Positions 1 through 11,614 of a stretch of 21,507 bases of DNA are shown one piece after another (position 1 is the first letter of the stretch; every line of letters starts with the position of its first letter). A model generated the notes under the pieces. That model was not told where the DNA came from and ran no database searches. It saw only the letters and a list, made by a program, of their open reading frames with translations. The stretch lies in assembly GCA_021161165.1 (NCBI GenBank), contig JAGHBF010000157.1, positions 1-21,507 of the forward strand, written 5' to 3'. Position numbers and translations under genes: made by a program. Source of the DNA: Candidatus Aminicenantota bacterium. GTDB lineage: Bacteria > Acidobacteriota > Aminicenantia > S016-38.

Positions 1-49
1 AAGGCCCGCCCTCGTAAAGGTTTATGTACCAAAAATGGAGAGTGACTAA
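1..49 (+). CDS. grpE: GrpE nucleotide exchange factor, C-terminal end only (partial)
   Basis: Only the last 15 codons are present, read in the frame starting at base 2 and ending with TAA at 47-49. The tail reads [15 protein letters not shown]; the segment RPALVKV is what the C-terminal beta domain of GrpE normally ends with. GrpE is the ADP/ATP exchange factor for DnaK, and the position immediately before dnaK, with the stop codon sharing one base with the dnaK ATG (TAATG), fits the standard grpE-dnaK-dnaJ order. The identification rests on seven characteristic residues plus context, so it is good but not certain. Confidence 0.75.
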   Translation, partial: RPALVKVYVPKMESD

Positions 50-1878
50 TGGGGGTAACAGTTGGTATCGACTTAGGTACCACCAATTCATGTATTGCCT
101 ATCTTGAGGGGGGAAAGCCTGTTGTTATTCCTAACAAGGAAGGGGGAAGAATAACTCCTTCTGTGGTGGCTTTCCTGAAGAGCGGAGAAAGGCTGGTTGG
201 TCAGCTGGCAAAAAGACAAATGCTGCTTAACCCGGAAAGGACTGTATTTGCAGTGAAGAGGCTTATGGGAAGGAAATATGATTCTCCAGAGGTTCAGGAA
301 CTAATGAGGAGATTTCCTTACAAAATAATTGAAGCAGAAAATGGAGATGCCTGGATAGAAATTGATGATAAGAAATATGCACCTCCGGAAATTTCCGCTC
401 TTGTTCTTATGTATTTAAAAGAATGTGCAGAAGAGTATCTGGGAGAGGAAGTAGATAAAGCAATTGTAACAGTCCCTGCTTATTTTGATGATGCACAAAG
501 ACAGGCAACCAAGGATGCAGGAAAGATTGCGGGTCTTGAAGTCTTAAGAATTATAAATGAGCCTACAGCAGCGTCTCTTGCTTATGGATTTGATAAGACT
601 AAAAATGAAGTTATAGCTGTTTATGACCTTGGAGGAGGAACCTTTGACGTTACAATCCTTGAGGTGAGAGAAGGGGTCTTTAATGTCCTTGCAACATCAG
701 GGAACACTTCGCTTGGAGGAGAGGATTTTGATGCAAAGATAATGAGCTGGCTTATCGAGGAATTTAAAAATGAGACAGGGATTGACCTTTCTCAAGATAA
801 GCTTGCTCTTCAGAGATTAAAGGATGCTTCAGAAAAAGCCAAGATAGAACTTTCTTCTGTGGAAGAGACAGAGATAAATCTTCCCTTTATAGCCACAGAT
901 GAAACGGGAGTGAAACATCTCGTAAGAAAACTTACCAGGGAAAAATTCGAATCCCTTGTTGAAGACCTTATTATAAAAACGAGAGAACCTATGGAGAAAG
1001 CATTAAGAGATGCAGACCTTCTCCCGGAGGATATTTCCAAAGTGATCCTGGTGGGCGGACAAACTAGAATGCCGAGAATTATTCAGGAAGTTACAGAATT
1101 TTTTGGGAAGGAACCTTATAGGGATATTAATCCTGATGAGGTAGTTGCGATGGGTGCTGCTCTTCAGGGTGGAGTTATATCTGGAGAAGTAAAGGATATA
1201 GTTCTTCTTGATGTTACTCCTCTTTCTCTGGGCGTTGAAACTAAAAACGATACCTTTACCGTTATCATTCCAAGAAATACAACTATTCCTACGAAAAAAA
1301 CCATGATATTTACCACGACAGCTGATAATCAGACAAAGGTCAGGATCCATGTTCTTCAAGGGGAAAGGGAAATAGCCTCAGCTAATAAAAGTCTCGGGTA
1401 TTTTGACCTTGTGGGAATAAGGCCAGCTCCCAAGGGAATTCCTCAGATTGAAGTTACCTTTGAAATAGATGTTGATGGCATAGTGAAAGTTACTGCAAGG
1501 GACAGAGATACTGGAAAGGCTCAGTCAATGGAAATTCATCCTTCTTCGGGTCTATCTCCTCAGGAAATAGAACGGATGATTGAGGAGGCAAAAAAGTTCA
1601 GAGAGCAGGACAGGATAAGAAAACTGATAAATCAGAGAAGGTCTGACATAGAAGCTTTAATCTCATCCCTTGAAAAGTCATATACCAGATTCAAAGACAA
1701 ACTCCCTTCGGAGAGGAAGATAGAAATCATGGATGCTATCTCAGATGGTAGAGCAATATTAAAGGAAGAAGAAGAGGAGAACCTTAAGAAACTCGAAGCA
1801 TTTTACAATGAGCTTAAGAAATTCAGTTCAAGTGTTGAAGAGGAGATTCTAAATATACTTGAAAGAGAAGGGGAATGA
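49..1878 (+). CDS. dnaK: Molecular chaperone DnaK (Hsp70)
   Basis: DnaK is the ATP-driven Hsp70 of the cytoplasm; it binds exposed hydrophobic segments and works with DnaJ and GrpE. The 609-residue product opens with the phosphate-binding loop [10 protein letters not shown] (6-15). It then shows [24 protein letters not shown] and [13 protein letters not shown] in the actin-like ATPase domain. The interdomain linker [11 protein letters not shown] follows at about 385-395, then the beta-sandwich substrate domain and a Glu/Lys-rich helical lid. The segment after [10 protein letters not shown] is the insertion typical of bacterial DnaK. The protein is about 30 residues shorter than E. coli DnaK, mostly because the disordered C-terminal tail is missing. 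The ATG follows a GGAG site at 37-40 and overlaps the grpE stop by one base; its own TGA overlaps the dnaJ ATG (ATGA), so translation is coupled. The heat-shock promoter or operator must lie upstream of the window. Confidence 0.98.
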   Translation: MGVTVGIDLGTTNSCIAYLEGGKPVVIPNKEGGRITPSVVAFLKSGERLVGQLAKRQMLLNPERTVFAVKRLMGRKYDSPEVQELMRRFPYKIIEAENGDAWIEIDDKKYAPPEISALVLMYLKECAEEYLGEEVDKAIVTVPAYFDDAQRQATKDAGKIAGLEVLRIINEPTAASLAYGFDKTKNEVIAVYDLGGGTFDVTILEVREGVFNVLATSGNTSLGGEDFDAKIMSWLIEEFKNETGIDLSQDKLALQRLKDASEKAKIELSSVEETEINLPFIATDETGVKHLVRKLTREKFESLVEDLIIKTREPMEKALRDADLLPEDISKVILVGGQTRMPRIIQEVTEFFGKEPYRDINPDEVVAMGAALQGGVISGEVKDIVLLDVTPLSLGVETKNDTFTVIIPRNTTIPTKKTMIFTTTADNQTKVRIHVLQGEREIASANKSLGYFDLVGIRPAPKGIPQIEVTFEIDVDGIVKVTARDRDTGKAQSMEIHPSSGLSPQEIERMIEEAKKFREQDRIRKLINQRRSDIEALISSLEKSYTRFKDKLPSERKIEIMDAISDGRAILKEEEEENLKKLEAFYNELKKFSSSVEEEILNILEREGE

Positions 1879-2951
1879 AAAAGGATTATTATGAGATACT
1901 GGGAATCAGCAGAGAAGCTACTCAGGAAGAAATAAAGAGAGCGTATAGGAGATTAGCCCTTAAATACCATCCCGATAGGAATCAGGGAGATAAAGAAGCT
2001 GAGGAGAAATTTAAGGAAATTGTAGAGGCATACTCCGTTCTTTCAGATCCTGAGAAAAGAAAGATATATGACCTTTATGGACATGAAGGATTAAAGGGTC
2101 AGGTGAACTTCCAGTCCTCATGGGAGGACCTATTTAGCGAATTTGATACAATTTTCTCCAGCTTTTTTGATTTCGGTACTTCTCCTTCGGAAAGAAGAGG
2201 AAGAGAGAGGGGAAATGATATATGGGTGGAGGTTAGTATTTCGCTAAAGGAGGCGGCTCTCGGAGTTGAGAAGGAAATCAATGTTGAAAGACTTTCTGTA
2301 TGTTCAAATTGTGGTGGTTCAGGAGCTGAACCAGGAGCGGGATATAGGAGGTGTCCTGTCTGTGGAGGTAGCGGAAGAATAGTTGAAGGGCACTTTTTTA
2401 TTCGTTTTTCCAGACCCTGTCCCCGCTGCGGGGGTAAGGGTCTTATTCCGGAGAAGATCTGTAGTGTTTGTAGAGGGACAGGATTTGTGAAAAAGCGTGA
2501 GAAACTGAGGATAAAAATTCCTGCAGGGATAGAAGATGGAAGTAGATTGGTATTGAGAGGAGAAGGAGATGCTGGGAAGAATAATGGATTGAGGGGAGAT
2601 CTTTATGTGGTTGTAAGAGTTAGAGAGCATCCCTTTTTCAAAAGAAGAGGGGCCAATCTTTACATGGACCTAAAAATAGATTACCTAACAGCCATACTCG
2701 GCGGAAAAAGAAAGATAGAAGACCTTTATGGAGAAAAGTTCGATCTTGAAATTCCAGGGGGAACTCAGCCCGGCACCATGCTTCTTGTAAAGAATAGAGG
2801 GATAAGAGATATGTCAGAGAGAAGAAGGGGAGACCTTTTTGTGAAGATAGTTGTTGAAATACCCAGAAAGCTGTCGAGGAGGGAGAGGGAGCTCCTTGAA
2901 GAACTGAGGAGTCTAAAAGAAGATTCACAGGAGAGAATTTACGATAATTAG
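1875..2951 (+). CDS. dnaJ: Chaperone DnaJ (Hsp40, class A)
   Basis: DnaJ delivers clients to DnaK and stimulates its ATPase. The 358-residue protein has an N-terminal J domain with the catalytic HPD at 32-34. It has four CxxCxGxG-type zinc repeats between about 143 and 204 ([32 protein letters not shown]) and a C-terminal beta domain with the usual [17 protein letters not shown] element. The linker after the J domain (about 75-115) is Phe- and Asp-rich and then Arg-rich rather than the long Gly/Phe repeat of E. coli DnaJ, so the G/F region is short. Start ATG overlaps the dnaK stop (ATGA) with a GGGG site just upstream. The stop is followed by a 40-nt gap before rsmE. Confidence 0.97.
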   Translation: MKKDYYEILGISREATQEEIKRAYRRLALKYHPDRNQGDKEAEEKFKEIVEAYSVLSDPEKRKIYDLYGHEGLKGQVNFQSSWEDLFSEFDTIFSSFFDFGTSPSERRGRERGNDIWVEVSISLKEAALGVEKEINVERLSVCSNCGGSGAEPGAGYRRCPVCGGSGRIVEGHFFIRFSRPCPRCGGKGLIPEKICSVCRGTGFVKKREKLRIKIPAGIEDGSRLVLRGEGDAGKNNGLRGDLYVVVRVREHPFFKRRGANLYMDLKIDYLTAILGGKRKIEDLYGEKFDLEIPGGTQPGTMLLVKNRGIRDMSERRRGDLFVKIVVEIPRKLSRRERELLEELRSLKEDSQERIYDN

Positions 2952-2991
2952 CTACTGCTTTATTGATGCTTATCATAGGGGGTATTAAACC

Positions 2992-3669
2992 TTGTTTGCA
3001 ATGCATGGAGTTTTTTTAGAAGAACTTTCCATTGGAGAAATAAAGATAGAAGGCAGAGAACACCAGCACCTTAGGGTTAAGAGGATAAAAAAAGGAGAGA
3101 CACTTTTTTTTACGGATGGAAGGGGAAATTACGGATTTGGAGTGCTTCTGGGGCAGGATAAAAAAGGAAGCTTGGTAAGGATTGATAAATTGGAGAAATC
3201 AAAAAGGAAAAAAGAACTTTATGCAGGTCTTTCTGTTATTGAGCAACAGAGAGCAGAAATAGCCGTGGAAAAACTTACTGAACTGGGAATTGCGGGAATT
3301 TTCTTTTTCTATTCTAAAAGAAGTGAGAAAAGAAATTTGAGAAAGGATCGCCTTAATAAAATCGCTGTAGAAGCCATTAAGCAATCAAAAAATCCCTTTC
3401 TCCCCAGGATAGAAATTTTATCTTCTATAGAAGAAGTTCTGGAGCGTTTTAAAAGTTTTAAAAACAAATACTTCCTCGATTTTGGAGGAGAAAAATTCAG
3501 CGATTCTGTGAACACTGGAGTTTATCTCGTGGGGCCGGAGGGTGGATGGACAGAAAAAGAGAAAAAAATTTTTGAGGAAAACAGTTTAAAAAAAATCGGC
3601 CTTGGTGAAAATGTATTGAGAGCAGAAACCGCGGCAATATCCTTTGCTTCTTTTTTTATGCTATCATAA
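2992..3669 (+). CDS. rsmE: 16S rRNA (uracil1498-N3)-methyltransferase RsmE
   Basis: RsmE methylates N3 of U1498 in 16S rRNA using S-adenosylmethionine; it is a SPOUT-class enzyme with a C-terminal trefoil knot. The knot signatures are clear near the C-terminus: VGPEGGWTEKE, then LGENVLRAETAAI. Length (225 residues) is normal, and the N-terminal PUA-like part (EHQHLRVKRIKKGE) matches the family. I chose the TTG at 2992 because an AGGGGG site ends 9 nt upstream; the ATG at 3001 is the alternative and would sit 18 nt from it. RsmE next to dnaJ is a common arrangement, though prmA, often between them, is absent. The 40-nt gap upstream shows no convincing promoter or terminator. Confidence 0.93.
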   Translation: MFAMHGVFLEELSIGEIKIEGREHQHLRVKRIKKGETLFFTDGRGNYGFGVLLGQDKKGSLVRIDKLEKSKRKKELYAGLSVIEQQRAEIAVEKLTELGIAGIFFFYSKRSEKRNLRKDRLNKIAVEAIKQSKNPFLPRIEILSSIEEVLERFKSFKNKYFLDFGGEKFSDSVNTGVYLVGPEGGWTEKEKKIFEENSLKKIGLGENVLRAETAAISFASFFMLS

Positions 3670-3673
3670 TCTT

Positions 3674-4594
3674 GTGATAATTACAGGTAAGAAGCTGGGA
3701 AGATACAAGATCTTAAAGCTCATAGGGTCGGGGGGATTTGGAACCGTTTATCTCGCCTTTGATACATGGCTTGCCCAGGATGTCGCAATAAAAGTTCCCC
3801 ATAGACAGGAAGAGGATCTTTCCAAACTCGTAAAAGAAGCAAGACTTCAGGCATTTTTAAGGCATCCCAACATAGCGAGTCTTTTAACTGTTGAAAAAAA
3901 GGAGGGGATTTTCTTCCTTGTAATGGAGTATGTGGATGGTACTGACCTTGCGACTTTAATAAAGAAAAAGAAAAGGCTGGATGTAAATATAGCACTGGAT
4001 TATCTTATTCAAATTCTTGAAGGTGTTTCTTATGCCCATTCAAAGAATGTACTTCATCGAGACTTGCGCTCATCCAACATCCTTATTTCAAAACAGGGTG
4101 TCGTGAAGATAACGGATTTTGGAACTTCAAGATTTATGGAGAAAACATTTGCATCTACACGAATAGGTTCTCCCCCCTATATGGCTCCGGAACAGTTTGA
4201 AGGAAGAGCAACTTTTGCATCTGACGTTTATTCTATCGGGTGTATTGCGTATGAAATGTTAACTGGTAGGGTCCCTATATATGACAAAGACCCAAGAGTG
4301 ATTTACGCTCGGGCAAAGGAAGGAAAAATCGACCCTCCCAGAAGGTATGTAAGTTCAATCCCTGTGGACATAGAAGAAATGGTTATGAAGGCTCTTATGA
4401 AAAATCCTGCTGATAGATATTCTTCAGCTCAGGAATTCCTGGAAGTTGCTAAATCATTTGCTTCAGGGCAAAGAGATACCAGAGTTCTTTTTAGAACACC
4501 TGATTTTAAAAAAAGAAAAACCAAATGCTGGAACTGTGGTAGAATAATTCCAGAGGACGCTAAAATCTGCCCCTTTTGTGGGGAGATTCAATAG
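3674..4594 (+). CDS. Soluble Hanks-type Ser/Thr protein kinase with C-terminal zinc ribbon
   Basis: Cytoplasmic protein kinase of the PknB/Hanks group; no membrane segment or PASTA repeats are present. From the GTG start (306 residues): glycine loop GSGGFG (18-23), ATP lysine in AIKV (Lys40), helix-C Glu55, catalytic loop HRDLRSSN (128-135), DFG (148-150), and GSPPYMAPE ending the activation segment, which holds Thr and Ser residues suited to autophosphorylation. The usual catalytic-loop HRDLKPxN Lys is Arg132 here. The C-terminus carries CWNCG...CPFCG (Cys285, 288, 299, 302), a four-cysteine zinc ribbon. GTG at 3674 lies 4 nt after the rsmE stop and puts the kinase fold near the N-terminus; ATG at 3644 would overlap rsmE by 26 nt and add 10 residues. 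Neither has a clear ribosome site. Substrates are unknown; the next gene, 9 nt away, encodes a pilus retraction ATPase. Confidence 0.9.
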   Translation: MIITGKKLGRYKILKLIGSGGFGTVYLAFDTWLAQDVAIKVPHRQEEDLSKLVKEARLQAFLRHPNIASLLTVEKKEGIFFLVMEYVDGTDLATLIKKKKRLDVNIALDYLIQILEGVSYAHSKNVLHRDLRSSNILISKQGVVKITDFGTSRFMEKTFASTRIGSPPYMAPEQFEGRATFASDVYSIGCIAYEMLTGRVPIYDKDPRVIYARAKEGKIDPPRRYVSSIPVDIEEMVMKALMKNPADRYSSAQEFLEVAKSFASGQRDTRVLFRTPDFKKRKTKCWNCGRIIPEDAKICPFCGEIQ

Positions 4595-4603
4595 GAGGGG
4601 TAA

Positions 4604-5771
4604 ATGCACATTAATGAAATTTTGAAAATAGCAGTGGAAAGAAATGCCTCGGATGTTCATCTCAAGGTCGGGAATTTCCCTATCTTAAGAATAAATGGAG
4701 AGCTCGTTCCCCTTATTGAACTAAACAAGAGATTAATGCCAGAAGACACTCTGGCAATGGCGCTTTCTATGATGAATCAGGATCAGAAACAAAAATTTAA
4801 AGAACAAAAGGATATAGACCTTGCCTACAGTGTGCCTGGTTTGGGAAGGTTCAGGGTGAATATTTTCTACCAGAGGGGAAGTGTAGGGGTGGTTTTAAGG
4901 GTTATTCCTACTAAAATAAAAAGCATACAGGAACTGAATCTTCCACCTGTCATAGAAAAAATAGCTGATGAAGAAAGGGGATTAATCCTTGTAACAGGTA
5001 CAACGGGTTCTGGTAAGAGTACTACTCTTGCAGCAATGCTTGAATATATCAATCAAACAAAGAAAAGGCACATAATTACAATTGAAGACCCCATAGAATA
5101 TCTCTTCAGGGATAAGAAGTCCATAATAAACCAGAGAGAAGTGGGAACGGATGTTAAAAACTTCCTTCATGGTTTAAGAGAGGCGCTTCGTGAGGACCCG
5201 GATGTAATTCTTGTGGGAGAAATGAGGGATCTTGAAACCATAGAGACAGCTCTTGTTGCTGCTGAAACCGGACATCTGGTCCTTTCAACATTGCATACAC
5301 TTGATGCTACAGAGACAGTGAACAGAACAATAGGAATTTTTCCTCCCAATCAGCAGAGGCAGATAAGAATTCAGCTGGCCTCAGTTTTAAAGGCTGTTAT
5401 TTCAATGAGATTGATTCCGCGAAAGGACCAGCAGGGAAGGGTGCCAGCTGTTGAAGTAATGATAAATACTCCATTTATCAAAGACTGCATACTAAACAAG
5501 GAAAAAACATTCCTGATACCTGAGGCTATAGCAAAGGGAACGTCTCAATACGGTATGCAAACCTTTGACCAGTCAATCTTCTACCTCTATGAAAGGGGCT
5601 TTATATCATTGGAAGAGGCTATGAGATGGGTCTCTAACCCCAACGAATTTAAACTAAAACTTATGGGAGTTGCTTCAACAGCAGATATTTCCAAGGAAGA
5701 AATGGAAAAGGAGCTAAAGAAAAATCTGGACTTGAAACTCGAAGAAGGAAAGAAAGACAAGGAAAATCTTG

Positions 5772-5800
<29 letters not shown>
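4604..5800 (+). CDS. pilU: PilT-family type IV pilus retraction ATPase, PilU-like
   Basis: A hexameric ATPase that powers depolymerisation of type IV pili at the inner membrane. The 398-residue protein has the N-terminal PAS-like half (ASDVHLKVG), Walker A GTTGSGKST (about 132-140), an Asp box (IEDPIEY), Walker B-like VILVGEMRD and the His box STLHTLDAT. Near the C-terminus PilT usually carries AIRNLIRE; here that stretch is INTPFIKDCI, followed by GMQTFDQSIFYLYERG and SNPNEFKLKLMG. That pattern is closer to what I remember of PilU, the accessory retraction ATPase. The last 40 residues are highly charged (Lys/Glu). The start ATG has an AGGAGGGG site. Downstream recX begins inside its 3' end. 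No pilin or assembly genes are in the window. The PilT family is certain; the PilU assignment is moderate. Confidence 0.9.
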
Positions 5801-9419
<3,619 letters not shown>

Positions 9420-9421
9420 TC

Positions 9422-9449
9422 TTGACAAATTTGATAGGATTTATATAGT
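9422..9449 (+). promoter_or_regulatory. Sigma-70-type promoter for the disulfide oxidoreductase gene
   Basis: TTGACA at 9422-9427 is a perfect -35 hexamer; after a 16-nt spacer comes TATAGT at 9444-9449, five of six matches to TATAAT. Transcription would start near 9456, leaving a leader of about 20 nt that contains GGAGG at 9464-9468, seven bases before the ATG at 9476. This lies in the largest gene-free gap of the window (9420-9475), which fits a real promoter in an otherwise continuous gene run. Confidence 0.75.
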
Positions 9450-9475
9450 GAAAAAAGAGAAATGGAGGTAAGAAG

Positions 9476-10117
9476 ATGGCGTTTTTAAACGATAACGACA
9501 GGTCAGAAATCAAGAAAATGCTGGAAGAGATGCAGAATCCAGTAAAATTAGTGGTATTTAAAAAGAATGAGGGTTGCACATACTGTCAGGAGACCGCAAT
9601 GCTTCTGGATGAGGTTTCTCAGTTGAATGAGAAACTGAGCCTTGAAATAATTGATGTGGAAGAAGATGTCAAAGCAGCTCAGGAATATGGAATAGACAAG
9701 GTTCCAGCAGTTTCGGTGGTTGGAGATAAAGACTACGGAATAAGATTTTTTGGGATACCTGCCGGGTACGAATTTTCTGCCCTTCTTGGAGATATAATAG
9801 ATGTTTCCAAAGGAGACTCAGGACTCGCTGAGAGATCCAGAAAAGAGCTTGCAAAGATAGATTTCCCGGTAAGAATTCAGGTGTTTGTTACACCAAGCTG
9901 TCCCTATTGTCCTGCAGCGGTTAGAATGGCTCATAAATTTGCCTTGGAGAACGAATATATAACAGGGGAAATGGTAGAGGCTCAGGAATTTCCAGAACTT
10001 GCTCAGAAATATCATGTTTACGCGGTTCCAAAGATAGTAGTTAATGATGAGGTAGAATTTGAAGGAGCTCTCCCAGAACCTCATTTTGTAAAACAGGTCT
10101 TAAGACTTTTAAAATGA
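9476..10117 (+). CDS. Two-domain protein disulfide oxidoreductase (PDO, glutaredoxin-like)
   Basis: A cytoplasmic thiol-disulfide oxidoreductase made of two thioredoxin folds, of the type first known from Pyrococcus and Aquifex, where it helps form and reshuffle disulfides in intracellular proteins. The 213-residue product has a redox pair CTYC (Cys34, Cys37) in the first fold and CPYC (Cys142, Cys145) in the second. Each domain has its cis-proline loop (KVPAV near 75 and AVPKI near 185). Both active sites look complete. The gene has its own strong promoter and ribosome site, unlike most neighbours. Its TGA is overlapped by the ATG of the following small ORF. The family is mainly thermophilic, which is the best single hint about habitat. 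Confidence 0.92.
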   Translation: MAFLNDNDRSEIKKMLEEMQNPVKLVVFKKNEGCTYCQETAMLLDEVSQLNEKLSLEIIDVEEDVKAAQEYGIDKVPAVSVVGDKDYGIRFFGIPAGYEFSALLGDIIDVSKGDSGLAERSRKELAKIDFPVRIQVFVTPSCPYCPAAVRMAHKFALENEYITGEMVEAQEFPELAQKYHVYAVPKIVVNDEVEFEGALPEPHFVKQVLRLLK

Positions 10118-10290
10118 GCTTATGGGATATTTCTCTTTTTATCCTAGCCTTCGTAATAATGGCTCTTGTGATTTTGTTCCCGGACAAGCTGGGATTCAAT
10201 TGCTGGAGGGCGAGGAGATTAAGGGGAAGGATCTTCAGGAGAGGAAAGGGAAAAATAAAGGGCCCGGACGATTATGGCTTCAAGCTTTAA
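10114..10290 (+). CDS. Small single-pass membrane protein, 58 residues, unknown
   Basis: Unrecognised short ORF starting at an ATG that overlaps the upstream stop (ATGA) and ending at TAA 10288-10290. Residues about 5-22 (DISLFILAFVIMALVILF) form one uninterrupted hydrophobic helix. A strongly basic tail follows (WRARRLRGRIFRRGKGKIKG), ending PDDYGFKL. By the positive-inside rule the C-terminus should be cytoplasmic. Arg codons are AGG, AGA and GCG-free as in neighbouring genes. No strong ribosome site is visible, so expression would depend on coupling to the gene before. It overlaps the possible start region of the next gene in another frame, and only one of the two readings of 10122-10200 is likely used. 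No function can be given. Confidence 0.55.
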   Translation: MSLWDISLFILAFVIMALVILFPDKLGFNCWRARRLRGRIFRRGKGKIKGPDDYGFKL

Positions 10291-10775
10291 TTGTCCTAGT
10301 TATAATTCTGTCCTTTCCTCATTGTTCCCCTTCCCTGACTCCTGGAGGCTATAATGGATGGTTTGAGGCTTCAGGGGAAGGAGGTAGAGTCAAAGGAAAA
10401 TTCTTTTACAGGGTGGGAACGTTTTTCCGACTCGAAATAGGTGGATGTTCCTTTAACATCAAGGGAGAAAAAGTGTTTATTTTCGACAGGAGAAGAAAGG
10501 AATGCTGGTCCGGTGATCTAAGTAGCCTCAGAAAGAAATTTCCATACATACCTTCCCTTGAAGAAATGGGAAAAATTTGGAAAGGTGAGGGAACTTCTCA
10601 GTTCAGGATTATTAGTAAAGATAAAAGAGGAAGGGTCAAAGTAATGGAGACCAGAGATGGAACTCTTATAAGAATACTTAATATAAGAAAAGGTGCAGTG
10701 TTGGAGTTTCCCCATGGATACATGAAAACAAGGTTGGAAAGGATATGCTCAAGGCTCGTTCATACGCAAAGTTAA
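10200..10775 (+). CDS. Membrane-anchored envelope protein, LolB/LolA-like candidate
   Basis: The recognisable part begins with a basic stretch, a hydrophobic run (LQALIVLVIILSF, about 26-38) and a cysteine after FPH, then about 150 residues rich in predicted beta strands. The cysteine could be a lipid-attachment site, but FPHC is not a standard lipobox. The gene sits directly before ispE and prs, where many bacteria have lolB, whose product receives lipoproteins at the outer membrane. The strand-rich shape (GKFFYRVGTFFRLEIGG, then EFPHGYMKTRLERI near the end) is compatible with that fold. The start is unclear: the open frame extends to ATG 10122, and TTG 10200 is the next in-frame candidate. 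No ATG, GTG or TTG lies nearer the hydrophobic run, and none has a good ribosome site. The protein family is inferred from context. Confidence 0.6.
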   Translation: MLEGEEIKGKDLQERKGKNKGPGRLWLQALIVLVIILSFPHCSPSLTPGGYNGWFEASGEGGRVKGKFFYRVGTFFRLEIGGCSFNIKGEKVFIFDRRRKECWSGDLSSLRKKFPYIPSLEEMGKIWKGEGTSQFRIISKDKRGRVKVMETRDGTLIRILNIRKGAVLEFPHGYMKTRLERICSRLVHTQS

Positions 10776-11542
10776 ATTTATATTTGTTTATTAGAGGGAA
10801 AAGAGAGGATGGCTATCATCTTATAGAATCGGAGTTCCAGACCATAGGTCTATACGATGAGATCTATATTAAGCCAGCGAAAGAGTTTATACTTGAGTGT
10901 TCAGGTGAAAAGGTTCCCTGCGATGAAAGGAACTTTGTATATAAAGCATTTTCTCTATTTAAGAAAACCACAGGGATAGAAGGAGAGGTTAAAATTACCC
11001 TTCGCAAAAATATTCCAAAGGGAAGAGGATTGGGTGGAGGAAGCTCAAATGCAGCAATTACCCTTCTCCTTTTGAATCGCCTTGCAGGTCAAATTTTGAA
11101 TGAGCGTGAAATTTCAGAGCTGGCCAGTAGAATTGGCGCGGATGTACCTTTTTTCCTCAAAGGAGGAAGGGCAAAGGTTTCGGGAATAGGAGAAATTCTG
11201 AAGCCGATGGATGATTTTGAAGGTTACGCTGTGGTTGTTGACCCTGGTTTTGAGATATCAACAGCCGAGGCCTATAAAGAATATGACAGGCTTGCAAAAG
11301 AAGGATTCGACTTTTCTATCTATAAAAACCATCTTCTTCCTGCCGCCATTTCACTAAGACCAGAACTCTCGGTTCTTGTTGAAATGGGGATGGATATGAC
11401 AGGTAGCGGTAGTGCATTTTTCAAAATTTTTTCCCACCGTGAACAGGCCATGGCTTTTTATGGTAAAATTCAAAGGTGGAGGAAGTGGGTGATTCCTCTA
11501 ATTTCTTCCTCCGAATACAGAAAGTTTTCCTTTGGGGAGTAG
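10745..11542 (+). CDS. ispE: 4-diphosphocytidyl-2-C-methyl-D-erythritol kinase
   Basis: IspE phosphorylates CDP-methylerythritol with ATP in the MEP pathway to isoprenoid precursors. The 265-residue GHMP kinase has the N-terminal YAKLNLYLFIRGKREDGYH with the active-site Lys9. The ATP loop GRGLGGGSSNAA lies at about 94-105, GADVPFF with the catalytic Asp near 134, and the third GHMP motif DMTGSGSAFF near the C-terminus. Start ATG 10745 follows GGAAAGG and overlaps the previous gene by 31 nt; it is the only start that keeps the conserved N-terminus. The last two codons (GGG, GAG) and the TAG stop lie inside the tRNA-Gln gene, so excision of the tRNA would remove the end of the reading frame. 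The lolB?-ispE-tRNA-prs order matches a widely conserved neighbourhood. Confidence 0.96.
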   Translation: MLKARSYAKLNLYLFIRGKREDGYHLIESEFQTIGLYDEIYIKPAKEFILECSGEKVPCDERNFVYKAFSLFKKTTGIEGEVKITLRKNIPKGRGLGGGSSNAAITLLLLNRLAGQILNEREISELASRIGADVPFFLKGGRAKVSGIGEILKPMDDFEGYAVVVDPGFEISTAEAYKEYDRLAKEGFDFSIYKNHLLPAAISLRPELSVLVEMGMDMTGSGSAFFKIFSHREQAMAFYGKIQRWRKWVIPLISSSEYRKFSFGE

Positions 11543-11607
11543 CCAAACGGCAAGGCAGCGGACTTTGGCTCCGCCATGTGGAGGTTCGAATCCTCCCTCC
11601 CCAGCCA
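11533..11607 (+). tRNA. tRNA-Gln (anticodon UUG)
   Basis: A full cloverleaf can be drawn. Acceptor stem TGGGGAG (11533-11539) pairs with CTCCCCA (11597-11603). The D stem is GCC/GGC and the anticodon stem GCGGA/TCCGC. The anticodon loop CTTTGGC puts TTG at 11565-11567. The T stem is GGAGG/CCTCC with loop TTCGAAT. Discriminator G73 at 11604 and an encoded CCA at 11605-11607 complete it. The U1-A72 end and G73 are typical of bacterial tRNA-Gln. The first ten bases are shared with the end of ispE: bases 8-10 of the tRNA (TAG) are the ispE stop codon. prs starts only seven bases after CCA. No dedicated promoter is evident in ispE upstream, so it is probably cut out of the long transcript by RNase P and 3' nucleases. 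Confidence 0.97.
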
Positions 11608-11614
11608 CTTGAAA

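Noticed and set aside
2963..2988. TTGATG and TATTAA in the dnaJ-rsmE gap, a possible promoter.
   Set aside because: The spacing of 14 nt is too short and the -10 would overlap the ribosome site, so it is not convincing.
3651..3658. Run of eight T at the end of rsmE, a possible terminator tail.
   Set aside because: No stable G+C hairpin precedes it; it encodes the Phe-rich end of RsmE.
10268..10360. A frameshift joining the 58-residue ORF to the LolB-like ORF into one gene.
   Set aside because: The join would give a protein with two hydrophobic anchors in tandem, there is no slippery run at the junction, and the ATGA start of the small ORF is like other junctions here. It cannot be fully excluded without relatives.
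11576..11614. Upstream in-frame ATG giving prs a 13-residue extension.
   Set aside because: These codons are tRNA-Gln sequence; the standard prs N-terminus begins at ATG 11615.
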